From: an uncultured Eubacterium sp.
Lineage (GTDB): Bacteria; Bacillota; Clostridia; Lachnospirales; Lachnospiraceae
NCBI GenBank assembly: GCA_910589665.1
Contig: CAJUTR010000003.1
Location: forward strand, 112,105 to 176,104
DNA length: 64,000 bases
Direction of reading: 5' to 3'
The position numbers and the translations under genes were made by a program. The notes beneath the pieces were generated by a model. The model saw nothing but the letters and a program-made list of their open reading frames with translations. It did not search any database and was not told the origin of the DNA. Positions 34,210-43,458 of this stretch are shown here, piece by piece (position 1 is the stretch's first letter; each line of letters begins with the position of its first letter).

Positions 34210-35088
34210 ATGAAAAATAAACGGAAAAGAGGGCCGTCGTTTCATCCGAAATACATGTATATTTTCCTGAGTATCATCTGTGCGCTGCTCGTTGTGCTGA
34301 GTTTCAAATTTTCGAAACAGTTTGCTGGTTTTAAATCAACCGTGGGAGATCTGGTCTCACCGATGCAGGGCGGGATCAACCGGGTCGGGAAATATCTTTC
34401 GGATAAGATGGATCTGCTGGATTCAAAAGAGAAACTGCTGGAGGAAAATAAAAGCCTGAAAGAAAAGATCGATGCCCTGAACTATGACAATAAGATCCTT
34501 GCCAATGAAAATAGCAATCTCGATAATTTCCGGGAGCTGTATGAACTGGATAAACAGTACCCGGATTATCCGAAAGTAGCCGCCACGGTCATCGGGCGGG
34601 ACGGGAACAACTGGTTCCGTCTGTTTACGATCGACAAAGGAAAAGACGACGGCGTGGATGTGGATATGAATGTCATTGCCGGTGACGGTCTGGTAGGGAT
34701 CGTTTCGGAGGCAGGGAGGCACTACGCGAAAGTGCGGGGGATCATTGATGATAAAAGTAATGTCAGCGCCATGTTTGACAGCACGGGGGAGACATGTATG
34801 GTGAAGGGGAACATGCAGAGTATCTATAAAGGATACATCGACATTACGATGATCAGCAATTCGACGGAGGCAAAAGATGGGGACTCGGTCGTCACGTCGC
34901 GTATCAGTGACAAATTTCTTCCCGGCCTGCTCGTCGGATATGTTTCGAATATCAAGGACGAATCCGATGGATTGTCGAAATCGGCACAACTGACACCTGT
35001 CGTATCTTTTGATAAACTAGAATCTGTTCTTGTCATTACGACGTTAAAGGATTCATCGGAAAATGAGGATATCAAGAAGTATGATTAA
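34210..35088 (+). CDS. mreC: Rod shape-determining protein MreC
   Basis: A 292-residue protein: a basic cytoplasmic N-terminus, one membrane segment at about residues 16-36, a coiled coil at about 65-110 and the extracytoplasmic beta domain after it, with VIGRDGNNWFRLFTIDKGK typical. MreC links MreB to PBP2. GGATTGGAG precedes the ATG at 34210. It overlaps mreD by 8 bases if mreD starts at 35081. Confidence 0.92.
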   Translation: MKNKRKRGPSFHPKYMYIFLSIICALLVVLSFKFSKQFAGFKSTVGDLVSPMQGGINRVGKYLSDKMDLLDSKEKLLEENKSLKEKIDALNYDNKILANENSNLDNFRELYELDKQYPDYPKVAATVIGRDGNNWFRLFTIDKGKDDGVDVDMNVIAGDGLVGIVSEAGRHYAKVRGIIDDKSNVSAMFDSTGETCMVKGNMQSIYKGYIDITMISNSTEAKDGDSVVTSRISDKFLPGLLVGYVSNIKDESDGLSKSAQLTPVVSFDKLESVLVITTLKDSSENEDIKKYD

Positions 35089-35593
35089 ACGAAGACTATC
35101 AACGATTATCATTATCGTGCTTGCTTTTATAATATGGACAACGACCTTTCAGTCTCTGAAGCTGGCTGATGTGGCGCCGAACATCATGCTGATCTTAGTC
35201 GTGTGCTATGCCTATATGAGGGGAAGGACTTCCGGTCTGCTGATCGGTTTCTTTTGCGGACTTCTTTCGGATATGATGTACGGGACGGTGATCGGACTTT
35301 ACGCATTCGGATTAATGACGATCGGTTTCCTCTGCGGACACAGCCAAAAGATATATTTTACGGATAATTACATACTTCCCTGTGTGCTTGTCGGCATCAG
35401 TGACTTTGCCTATAGTATTTACTATTATGTGACGGAGTTTCTCGTCCGGGGGCGGCTTGATTTTCAGTTTTACTTCCTTACCGTGATCCTCCCCGAGATG
35501 ATATATACTATGCTTCTGGCAGTTGTTGTATTCCGGCTTCTTAACATGCTTGAAAATTACCTGATGAAAAAAAGAGAGGAGGCGCAGCATTGA
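35081..35593 (+). CDS. mreD: Rod shape-determining protein MreD
   Basis: A 170-residue integral membrane protein with five or six hydrophobic segments, the partner of MreC. LADVAPNIMLILVVCYAYMRG and GFFCGLLSDMMYG match the family. Two starts are possible, 35063 and 35081; the second begins MIKRRLST and has GAGGA 11 bases upstream. Its TGA stop overlaps the TTG start of the PBP2 gene. Confidence 0.88.
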   Translation: MIKRRLSTIIIIVLAFIIWTTTFQSLKLADVAPNIMLILVVCYAYMRGRTSGLLIGFFCGLLSDMMYGTVIGLYAFGLMTIGFLCGHSQKIYFTDNYILPCVLVGISDFAYSIYYYVTEFLVRGRLDFQFYFLTVILPEMIYTMLLAVVVFRLLNMLENYLMKKREEAQH

Positions 35594-38484
35594 TTTCTGC
35601 TATTTGGGACCATTTGAAAACGCTTGTTAGATCGCGCATTATCTCACTTCTTGTCGTGTATGTCATTTTGTTCAGCATCCTGGTCGGACGTCTGTTTTAT
35701 CTGCAGATCGTACAGGGGGAGACGTACGATGAAAAGGCGACCATTAAAAATGAAAAAGTGAAAACACAAAAAAGTTCCCGCGGAAAGATTTTTGACTGCA
35801 AAGGAAACCTTCTTGCGACTAACGAACAAAGCTATGCGATCACCATTGAGGATACCGGGGAACTAGATACGAACAAAGCGCTCAACGAGGTGATCTTAAA
35901 AGCCATATCTCTCATTGAAAAACACGGTGATAAAGTTTCGGTAGAATTTCCAATCGAAATCACGAAAAAAGGCAAGTTTAAATTTAATGTAGACAAAAAT
36001 GCCCAACTGCGTTTTAAACGTGAGATCTATTATTTGAAATCCGTCGATCTGCTGACGGAAGAGCAGAAGAACATGTCCGCCGAGGAATGTTTCCGCTATA
36101 TCCGCACTTCGACAAAAACAAATGAAATCCATTTTTTTGACCCGCTGACCGGGGAGGAAAAAACAGACGAAGAGAAAGAAAAAAAAGAGCCTGATTACGA
36201 TGACGCGACGGCCATAAAGATCATGGCGATCCGGTACGCGCTCATGATGAAAACGTATCAGAAATACGAGCCGGTTACGATCAGTTCCGACGTTTCGGCG
36301 GAAACAGTCGCTGCCATAAAGGAAAATTCAGCGGATCTGACCGGAGTGGAAGTGAGTGAAGATGCCAAACGGGTCTACAACGACAGTAAGTTCTTCTCAC
36401 ACATCATCGGCTACACCGGGTTGATCTCTTCTGAATCGCTGGCCGCTAGAAAAGAAAAAGATGACAAGACCTATACGGCTGCAGATCAGATCGGTAAGAC
36501 AGGAATCGAAAATACGTACGAGGAGCAGCTGCGCGGAAAGAAAGGCAGTGATACGCTTGTCATAGATAATAGCTCCCGCATCGTGGAAACAAAAGATCAT
36601 GTGGACGCCGTAGCCGGCAGCGACATTTATCTGACGATTGATTCAGATCTGCAGAAAGCCGCGTATAAACTGACAGAAAAAGCGATCGCCGGTGTATTGA
36701 TTTCAAAACTTAATAACAGTAAAAGCGCTGGATCAAAAGGAAAAAAGGCAGATGACATCCGGATTCCTATTTATGACGTATACTGTGCGATCGTTGAAAA
36801 CGGACTTGTGGACATCTCAAAATTTTCCGCTCCGGAAGCATCTTCTCTGGAGAAGGATATATTTGAAAAATTTACTTCGGCAAAGAATTCCACGCTCCGT
36901 ACACTGAAACAATATTTGAAATATAATTACAGCACGCCGGGGAAAGATCTCTCGGATACAATGAATGAATATCTGGATCATATTTATACGATGCTCCGCC
37001 AGGAGGAAATCATTTCTTCCGACAAAATGGATAAGTCTGACCGCGTTTATAATGATTATGCAGATGGGAAAGTGAGCCTGAGCAAATTTCTCGTCTATGC
37101 GATCTCCAATAACTGGATCGATCTGAGCGCACTTGATGTCGGAGAAGATTATTACAGCACGGAAGAAATATATAAAAAAATGTACGACTATATTTTCGAA
37201 TCCCTGACAGACGATCTTTCGTTCGATAAAAAGGTTTATCATACGCTGATCTATAATGACACCATCAGCGGCAGGGAAGTGTGCCTGTTATTGTATGAGC
37301 AGGGGTATTTAAAAAAGAACAAAACACAGATTTCAAAACTTCGTTCGGGGAGCATATCTCCGTTCAATTTTCTGAAATCAATGATCAGATCACTGGAAAT
37401 CGCTCCCGGAGAACTGGGGTTGACGCCGTGCGCGGCATCCGTTGTCATTACCGAACCCAAAACAGGAAAAGTGAAAGCACTCGTATCCTATCCAAGTTAT
37501 GATAACAATAAGTTTGCCAACTCGGTCGATACCGAATATTTTTCCAAAATAAACGTAAACTCAGCTTCTCCGTTGTTAAACCGTGCGACACAGCAGAAGA
37601 CCGCTCCGGGTTCTACTTATAAAATGGTAGTTGCCACCGCGGCGCTGGAAGAGGGCGTGATCAATCCGTACTCCACGGTGACCGACCGTATCGTATTTGA
37701 TAAGGATCCACCGAATCCGCCGAAATGCTGGAGCAAGTACAGCCACGGAACGATCAATGTATCACAGGCGATCCAGCACTCCTGCAACTATTTCTTTTAT
37801 GAGATGGGATATCTTCTGAGCGGACAGGCAGGCGGTGTGATCAACCATGAACGGGGATTAAAGAAGCTGAAAAAGTATGCTGATATCTATGGATTTACAA
37901 ATACATCTGGTATAGAACTGACAGAAGCGGAACCGACTGTTTCCGACGGAGATGCCGTGAGGTCTTCGATCGGCCAGGGCAATAACAGTTACACACCGGT
38001 ACAGATCGCCAGATATGTATCTACGATCGCGAACGGCGGAACCTGCTTTGACCTTACACTCGTAGACAGCATAAAAGACGTGGTAAAAGACAAGCAAAAA
38101 ACAAATAAAGCAAAAATAAGAAACAAACTGGACATCCAGAGCAGTACGTTAGATGCCATTCAAAAAGGAATGTATATGGTGGTCAATGAAAGCAGCAGCC
38201 TGAAATCGATCTTCCAGGATGTTCCTGTGAAGGTGGCAGGAAAGACCGGTACGGCTCAGATCAGTAAAAACGAGCCAAACCATGCCCTGTTTGTATCTTA
38301 TGCGCCGTATGAGTCACCGGAGATCGCGGTAACCGTTGTCATACCAAATGCGTTTACTTCGAGCAACGCGGCGCTGTTAGCCAGCAATATATACAAATAC
38401 TATTTTGATGAGTCGTCGAGAAAGAAACTTTTGAAAAATACGGCGACTAGTACAGCCGGAACATCGGGCGGCTTTGCTGACTGA
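35590..38484 (+). CDS. mrdA: Penicillin-binding protein 2 (MrdA type) with a large insertion
   Basis: A 964-residue class B PBP, the transpeptidase of side-wall growth. It starts at TTG 35590, overlapping the mreD stop, behind GAGAGGAGG; no ATG fits. One membrane segment (about 17-37), a dimerisation domain (about 50-330), then the transpeptidase with STYK (S675, K678), SCN (S731, N733) and KTG (885-887). Between residues about 375 and 610 an extra, mainly helical and highly charged segment of about 230 residues separates the first transpeptidase strand from the rest. MrdA proteins are usually 600-700 residues. It lies between mreD and minC, and RodA, its glycosyltransferase partner, is encoded 2 kb downstream. 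Confidence 0.93.
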   Translation: MISAIWDHLKTLVRSRIISLLVVYVILFSILVGRLFYLQIVQGETYDEKATIKNEKVKTQKSSRGKIFDCKGNLLATNEQSYAITIEDTGELDTNKALNEVILKAISLIEKHGDKVSVEFPIEITKKGKFKFNVDKNAQLRFKREIYYLKSVDLLTEEQKNMSAEECFRYIRTSTKTNEIHFFDPLTGEEKTDEEKEKKEPDYDDATAIKIMAIRYALMMKTYQKYEPVTISSDVSAETVAAIKENSADLTGVEVSEDAKRVYNDSKFFSHIIGYTGLISSESLAARKEKDDKTYTAADQIGKTGIENTYEEQLRGKKGSDTLVIDNSSRIVETKDHVDAVAGSDIYLTIDSDLQKAAYKLTEKAIAGVLISKLNNSKSAGSKGKKADDIRIPIYDVYCAIVENGLVDISKFSAPEASSLEKDIFEKFTSAKNSTLRTLKQYLKYNYSTPGKDLSDTMNEYLDHIYTMLRQEEIISSDKMDKSDRVYNDYADGKVSLSKFLVYAISNNWIDLSALDVGEDYYSTEEIYKKMYDYIFESLTDDLSFDKKVYHTLIYNDTISGREVCLLLYEQGYLKKNKTQISKLRSGSISPFNFLKSMIRSLEIAPGELGLTPCAASVVITEPKTGKVKALVSYPSYDNNKFANSVDTEYFSKINVNSASPLLNRATQQKTAPGSTYKMVVATAALEEGVINPYSTVTDRIVFDKDPPNPPKCWSKYSHGTINVSQAIQHSCNYFFYEMGYLLSGQAGGVINHERGLKKLKKYADIYGFTNTSGIELTEAEPTVSDGDAVRSSIGQGNNSYTPVQIARYVSTIANGGTCFDLTLVDSIKDVVKDKQKTNKAKIRNKLDIQSSTLDAIQKGMYMVVNESSSLKSIFQDVPVKVAGKTGTAQISKNEPNHALFVSYAPYESPEIAVTVVIPNAFTSSNAALLASNIYKYYFDESSRKKLLKNTATSTAGTSGGFAD

Positions 38485-38546
38485 CCGCAGGCGCAATATA
38501 GAAGCAAAAAGTGAAGAGGATTCACTTTGCAGAAATGAGGAGAAGT

Positions 38547-39209
38547 ATGAAGAACCCTGTAGTCATTAAGGGAACGAAATCCGGTATCATCGTTCATTTA
38601 AGCGATGAACTTTCGTTTTCGGAACTGATGGAAAAAGTGAGAGAAAAATTCAGATCATCCGCCGGATTTTTGGGCAATGCCCAGATCGCCCTTTCTTTTG
38701 AAGGCAGAACATTAAACGATGACGACCAGCTCAAACTGGTAGATTGCATCACTGAAAATTCCGATCTCGATGTCGTCTGTGTCATTGATGACAACGCGGA
38801 GCGGGAAGCGTATTTTAGTAAGACACTGGAAGAGAAACTGATGGCCATGAATACGAACACGGGGCAGTTTTACAAGGGAACGCTCCGTTCTGGCCAGGTT
38901 CTCGAGTTTGATACGAGCATTGTCATTTTAGGAGACGTCAATGCTGGCGCGCAGGTCGTGTCGGCGGGTAATGTCGTCATTTTAGGAAAATTACTGGGCA
39001 ATGTGTATGCCGGTGCCTCCGGAAGGAGCAATTCCTTTGTTGTGGCGCTCCACATGAGTCCGAATCAGATCCGGATCGGCGACGTGATCGCCAGGAGCCC
39101 GGATGAAAAAAAGAAAGTGGAAGCAGAAACAAAAATAGCGTTTTCACAAGATGGAAATATCTATATTGAACCTTTGGACCGCAATGTCCTAAAAGATATT
39201 TCTCTTTAA
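38547..39209 (+). CDS. minC: Septum-site inhibitor MinC
   Basis: A 220-residue FtsZ inhibitor. The N-terminal domain (about 1-100) acts on FtsZ; the C-terminal beta-helix (about 115-205, GDVNAGAQVVSAGNVVILGKLLGNVYAGA) binds MinD. GAGGAGAAG sets the start at 38547; the upstream ATG at 38511 would add 12 atypical residues. First gene of minCDE. Confidence 0.92.
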   Translation: MKNPVVIKGTKSGIIVHLSDELSFSELMEKVREKFRSSAGFLGNAQIALSFEGRTLNDDDQLKLVDCITENSDLDVVCVIDDNAEREAYFSKTLEEKLMAMNTNTGQFYKGTLRSGQVLEFDTSIVILGDVNAGAQVVSAGNVVILGKLLGNVYAGASGRSNSFVVALHMSPNQIRIGDVIARSPDEKKKVEAETKIAFSQDGNIYIEPLDRNVLKDISL

Positions 39210-39272
39210 AAATATTGTATTGTATGGTACAATGAATAAGATTTGCAAGAAGGAAAGGATAGGTAAAACAAC

Positions 39273-40064
39273 ATGAGTGAAGTAATTGTTATCACCTCCG
39301 GAAAAGGTGGTGTAGGAAAAACAACTACGACGGCAAACGTAGGCACCGGATTAGCAAAGGAAGGAAAAAAAGTAGTGCTGATCGATACGGATATCGGACT
39401 CCGCAACCTCGATGTAGTAATGGGACTCGAAAATCGTATCGTATACAATCTTGTCGATGTAATAGAAGGAAACTGCAGGATCAAACAGGCATTGATCAAG
39501 GACAAGCGGTATCCGAACCTCTATCTGCTCCCCTCTGCCCAGACACGGGATAAGTCGGCAGTTTCACCAGAGCAGATGGCAAAGCTGACCGAAGAATTAA
39601 AAGAAGAGTTTGATTACATATTGCTGGATTGTCCGGCCGGTATAGAACAGGGATTCCAAAACGCGATCGCCGGGGCAAACCGCGCGCTCGTCGTTACGAC
39701 GCCGGAAGTATCCGCTGTCCGTGATGCAGACCGGATCATCGGCCTTTTGAACGCAAATGACGTGAAAAAGGTGGAACTCGTTGTCAACCGTCTGCGCGCC
39801 GATATGGTGAAACGGGGCGATATGATGTCCAGTGATGATGTTGTGGAAATCCTAGCTATTGATTTGCTCGGTATCGTGCCAGACGACGAAAGCATCGTCG
39901 TATCGACCAATCAGGGGGAACCGCTCGTTGGCACGAAAACAATGGCTGGACAAGCATTTGAAAATATATGTAAACGGATCAAGGGAGAAGAGGTTCCTTT
40001 TTTGGATCTGACAAAAAACAGCGGATTTTTCTCTAAGATTAAGCACAAATTTAAAAACAATTAG
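39273..40064 (+). CDS. minD: Septum-site ATPase MinD
   Basis: A 263-residue deviant Walker ATPase of the ParA/MinD group with GKGGVGKTTTTAN at the N-terminus, DTDIGLRNLD, DCPAGIEQGF and a C-terminal basic amphipathic helix (FFSKIKHKFK) for membrane binding. It carries MinC and MinE to the membrane. AAGGAAAGGA lies upstream. Weak promoter-like boxes (TTTAAA/TACAAT, 39205-39233) could give it extra transcription. Confidence 0.96.
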   Translation: MSEVIVITSGKGGVGKTTTTANVGTGLAKEGKKVVLIDTDIGLRNLDVVMGLENRIVYNLVDVIEGNCRIKQALIKDKRYPNLYLLPSAQTRDKSAVSPEQMAKLTEELKEEFDYILLDCPAGIEQGFQNAIAGANRALVVTTPEVSAVRDADRIIGLLNANDVKKVELVVNRLRADMVKRGDMMSSDDVVEILAIDLLGIVPDDESIVVSTNQGEPLVGTKTMAGQAFENICKRIKGEEVPFLDLTKNSGFFSKIKHKFKNN

Positions 40065-40083
40065 AAAAGGGGATATCACCACT

Positions 40084-40356
40084 ATGGGAATTTCAGATTT
40101 TTTTCGAAGAAAATCGTCGGGAAATGTCGCCAAAGACCGCTTGAAACTCGTACTCGTTTCAGATCGCGCGAACTGTTCGCCTGAGTTGATGGAACAAATT
40201 AAAAACGACATCATCCGCGTACTTTCGAAGTACGTGGAGATCGATCAGGACGGTCTGGATATCAAAATAGAGCAGACAGAATCAGAAGGTAATAACGGTT
40301 CGGTACCCGCCCTTTATGCGAATATTCCGATCGTCAGCATGAAACAGTCAAAATAA
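40084..40356 (+). CDS. minE: MinE topological specificity factor
   Basis: A 90-residue MinE. The N-terminal amphipathic start MGISDFFRR binds membrane, the anti-MinCD segment DRLKLVLVSDRANCSPELM follows, and the C-terminal half is the beta dimerisation domain. AAAAGGGGATAT precedes the start. A complete MinCDE set implies pole-to-pole oscillation, although a DivIVA-like protein is also encoded downstream. Confidence 0.93.
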   Translation: MGISDFFRRKSSGNVAKDRLKLVLVSDRANCSPELMEQIKNDIIRVLSKYVEIDQDGLDIKIEQTESEGNNGSVPALYANIPIVSMKQSK

Positions 40357-40378
40357 GTGATTGGTAAGTGAAAATATT

Positions 40379-41581
40379 ATGGGAAATAAAATAAAAGAAA
40401 AAGCACGTATTTGGTTAACATCAAAGAGATATAACTGGCGGAACTACGATATCGCGCTCGTGATCGTCGTGCTGGCGTTATCTCTGATCAGTTCCTATAT
40501 TTTATCCATATTGAATGTACAGAATCATCATATCGGCTCGTTGAAACGTCAGATTTTTACTGTTGCAGCGGGTCTGTTTATCATTGTCCTGTTTTCACTC
40601 ATTGATTATCATACCATTTGTACGTATGTCCCACTGCTTTATATTGTTACGACCATCTTAGTTGCCTGTACGCGGTTTTCACCGCTCGGTACGACTCTGA
40701 ACACCGATTCGTACCGTTGGCTTGATTTCAAAGTCTTCAATTTACAGCCGTCTGAAATTTGTAAGATCGTTGTAATCCTGTCACTGGCTGCCTTTTTTGT
40801 CTATCGAAGGGAAAAGCTGCAGACGTTCCAGACATTTTTTCTCGCGTGTCTGATCGCGTTTTTACCAACCGGTTTCATCCTCGTACAGTCTGATCTGTCC
40901 TCAAGTGTGGTCATCATCGTAGTACTTGGCATGATGCTCCTTTCTTCCGGGATCGGCAGAAAGATAATAGGGCCGGTGATCGCGGTTCTCGTGCCGGTCA
41001 GCGGCTTTTTGGTCTGGTATATCTTCCAGCCAAACCAGCTTCTTTTGGATAAATACCAGCTCCGGCGGATCACCGGCTGGCTGAATCCGGAGACACAGGC
41101 ACTCGGCACGATGTACCAGCAGAATAACTCGGTTTTATCCATCGCCTCAGGCAAATTATATGGAAAAAGACTGTTGGAAGAGGCGGCGGAGAGCAGGAAT
41201 TACAACTCGGTCGGCGTCATCGAGAGTGATTTCATCTGGACGCCGATCAGTGAGGAATTTGGATTTATCGGCTGTATGGTCATTTTGGCACTGCTGTCTG
41301 TCATTATCATAAAATGTTTTCTTGCTGCAAAACGAGCCAAAGATTATATGGGGATGATGATCGCGATCGGGATCGGTTCCATGTTCTGTTTCCAGATCTT
41401 TTTTAACATCGGGGTAGCGACATCGATCCTGCCAAATACAGGACTTCCGCTTCCGTTTTTGAGCAATGGATTGTCTTCGATGATGAGCAGTTCGATGGCC
41501 ATCGGGATCCTCATCAATATCGGATTGCAACCGAATCGCGGGAGCAACAGCAGTTATGTGGACAGCTTAACTATGAAATAG
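40379..41581 (+). CDS. rodA: SEDS peptidoglycan glycosyltransferase RodA
   Basis: A 400-residue membrane protein with about ten helices, the SEDS glycan polymerase that works with PBP2. The family motifs are TLNTDSYRWLDF, LQPSEICKIVVI, VLVQSDLSSS-type segment and the C-terminal TGLPLPFLSNGLSSM. The ATG at 40379 has only a weak ribosome site, so expression may depend on coupling with minE 22 bases upstream. RodA is favoured over FtsW because of the neighbourhood with mreBCD and mrdA. Confidence 0.9.
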   Translation: MGNKIKEKARIWLTSKRYNWRNYDIALVIVVLALSLISSYILSILNVQNHHIGSLKRQIFTVAAGLFIIVLFSLIDYHTICTYVPLLYIVTTILVACTRFSPLGTTLNTDSYRWLDFKVFNLQPSEICKIVVILSLAAFFVYRREKLQTFQTFFLACLIAFLPTGFILVQSDLSSSVVIIVVLGMMLLSSGIGRKIIGPVIAVLVPVSGFLVWYIFQPNQLLLDKYQLRRITGWLNPETQALGTMYQQNNSVLSIASGKLYGKRLLEEAAESRNYNSVGVIESDFIWTPISEEFGFIGCMVILALLSVIIIKCFLAAKRAKDYMGMMIAIGIGSMFCFQIFFNIGVATSILPNTGLPLPFLSNGLSSMMSSSMAIGILINIGLQPNRGSNSSYVDSLTMK

Positions 41582-41594
41582 AATGGAGAAGAGT

Positions 41595-41993
41595 ATGAAT
41601 ATAGGGATAATTGCTCATGATTCCAAAAAAATACTGATGCAGAATTTTTGTATCGCGTACCGGGGGATCCTGAGCAAACATGAGATTTATGCAACGGAAA
41701 CGACGGGCAGGCTCGTAGAAGAGGTGACAAACTTAAACATCCACAAGTATCTGGCCGGTCATTTGGGGGGCGAAAAACAGTTGGGCGCTCAGATCGAGAG
41801 CAATGAAATAGACCTCGTTATCTTTTTGCGGGATCCTCTGACGAAAAAATCACATGAACCGGAAGTTACTACCGTGTTTCAACTGTGTGACGTCCACAAC
41901 ATTCCGTTAGCAACAAATGTAGCATCTGCGGAACTGCTGATCAAAGCGCTTGAGCGGGGCGATCTGGACTGGCGCGAACTCGTCCGCTCCTAA
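41595..41993 (+). CDS. mgsA: Methylglyoxal synthase
   Basis: A 132-residue cytosolic enzyme that converts dihydroxyacetone phosphate to methylglyoxal and phosphate. MNIGIIAHDSKK is the typical start, and GHLGGEKQLGAQI and IDLVIFLRDPL carry the phosphate-binding and catalytic Asp region. GGAGAAG sets the start at 41595. It bypasses lower glycolysis when phosphate is short. Its last codons form the first unit of a tandem repeat that continues into the intergenic space. Confidence 0.92.
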   Translation: MNIGIIAHDSKKILMQNFCIAYRGILSKHEIYATETTGRLVEEVTNLNIHKYLAGHLGGEKQLGAQIESNEIDLVIFLRDPLTKKSHEPEVTTVFQLCDVHNIPLATNVASAELLIKALERGDLDWRELVRS

Positions 41994-42032
41994 GTGTCCG
42001 CTCTTGAGTGTTCGCTCATCAGCGTTCGCTCC
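41977..42032 (+). repeat. Four 14-base tandem repeats at the mgsA stop codon
   Basis: Four consecutive 14-base units: AACTCGTCCGCTCC, TAAGTGTCCGCTCT, TGAGTGTTCGCTCA and TCAGCGTTCGCTCC. All share NN(A/C)G-type ends and a CGCTC core. The first unit codes for the last residues of MgsA, and the second contains the stop codon. It looks like a local duplication and fills most of the gap to the next gene. Confidence 0.75.
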
Positions 42033-42053
42033 GAAGGAAAGGAATGATCGTTT

Positions 42054-43442
42054 TTGGAAAATAGAAAGATTATCCAATATAAAAAACCATTTCGGCCCAA
42101 AGTTGCCACGATGATCTTATGTATTATCATTGTCTATGTCGCAGTGGTTGCGTGGAATTATTTCAGCAAGGAGCACATCAGTATTTATGAAGTAAATGAG
42201 ACGAGTATCGCCGACGACAGCACCATCACAGGATTCATTACCCGGGAGGAAACTGTAGTGGCGGCAGATGAGAGCGGCTATGTAAATTTCTATCATGCCG
42301 ATCAGAGCAAAGTTGGAAAAAATGAAGTCATTTACACGATCGACAGTACGGGGGCTGTCAATGAACTGCTCAATGAGGTGGAAACTGGTTCTGCTACGAC
42401 TGCGAGCGATATTACAAAACTGCGTGAAGTCATCCAGGATTATTATGTCAACTATAATCCCGCCGCTTTTTATAAAGTCAGGGATTTTCATTATAGTATA
42501 GAAAATTCTATTTTTGAGCAAAGCCGCAATAATCTGTACAGCGATCTGAAAAAAAGGATGTCGGAAAAAGACATAAAAGGTGATTTTATCCGGGCACGCG
42601 CTAAGTCATCCGGCATCATTTCGTACTGTATCGACGGCTATGAGGGTACAAAGGCGGACGATGTCACCGCTGATTTTTTTGAACAGGGCTCGGAGGTCGG
42701 CCGGACACTGATCCGCTCTTCTGAAAAGATCGAGGCGGGGACGCCGGTGTACAAACTAGTTACGAATGAGGAATGGAACATTGTCATTCCGGTCTCTGAC
42801 AGTTTGTACGAAAAAATAAAAGAATCTTCGACACTGAAGATAACGGTAAAAAAAGACAATGTCTCTTTTCCGGTCAGCCTGTCGCTCGAAGAACACGGCG
42901 GCTATTCGTTTGCTGTCCTTTCGACCTCACGATTTATGGAACGGTATTTGAGCGACCGGTTTCTTGACATCGAATTGAACCTGAATGCGGCAAGCGGTTT
43001 TAAGATCCCAAATTCCTCCATCCTGACAAAAGAACTGACACTTGTCCCGGAAAACTTGACGGAAGTCGGCGGAAACGGAGAGGAAAAAGGCGTGATCAAA
43101 GTCTTATACGACGAAGAGGGCGGCAGTAAAGAAGTATTTACTTCCTTAAAAAACTGTTCTGTCTCTGAGGGAAAATACTGTGTGGATCCGTCCGTACTAA
43201 AACCCGGAGATGTGATCAAGGATCCAGCGGACGACAGTCCCTATACACTCCGGGATGTACTTGCTGTTGATGGCGTCTATTGCGCAAATACCGGCTACTG
43301 CCAGTTTAAGAAAATTGAAAAGATATATGAAAATAATGAATATACGATCATTTCCTCGGATACGAGAGGGGGGATCTCAAATTTCGATCATATCATAGTG
43401 AATCCAGACAAAATAAATGAAAATGACTTTGTGGATCAATAA
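42054..43442 (+). CDS. HlyD-like membrane protein (orphan periplasmic-adaptor family)
   Basis: A 462-residue protein with a basic N-terminus, one membrane segment (about 18-38) and a long extracytoplasmic part. The region DDSTITGFITREETVVAADESGYVNFYHADQSKVGKNEVIY resembles the lipoyl-like domain of HlyD/MFP adaptors, but no ABC or RND transporter gene is near. The start is probably TTG 42054 with AAGGAAAGGA ten bases upstream; the next in-frame ATG lies within the membrane segment. It sits directly before yggS-sepF in a division cluster, which hints at an envelope or septation role. Function unknown. Confidence 0.6.
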   Translation: MENRKIIQYKKPFRPKVATMILCIIIVYVAVVAWNYFSKEHISIYEVNETSIADDSTITGFITREETVVAADESGYVNFYHADQSKVGKNEVIYTIDSTGAVNELLNEVETGSATTASDITKLREVIQDYYVNYNPAAFYKVRDFHYSIENSIFEQSRNNLYSDLKKRMSEKDIKGDFIRARAKSSGIISYCIDGYEGTKADDVTADFFEQGSEVGRTLIRSSEKIEAGTPVYKLVTNEEWNIVIPVSDSLYEKIKESSTLKITVKKDNVSFPVSLSLEEHGGYSFAVLSTSRFMERYLSDRFLDIELNLNAASGFKIPNSSILTKELTLVPENLTEVGGNGEEKGVIKVLYDEEGGSKEVFTSLKNCSVSEGKYCVDPSVLKPGDVIKDPADDSPYTLRDVLAVDGVYCANTGYCQFKKIEKIYENNEYTIISSDTRGGISNFDHIIVNPDKINENDFVDQ

Positions 43443-43458
43443 ATGGAGGGAAGACAGG

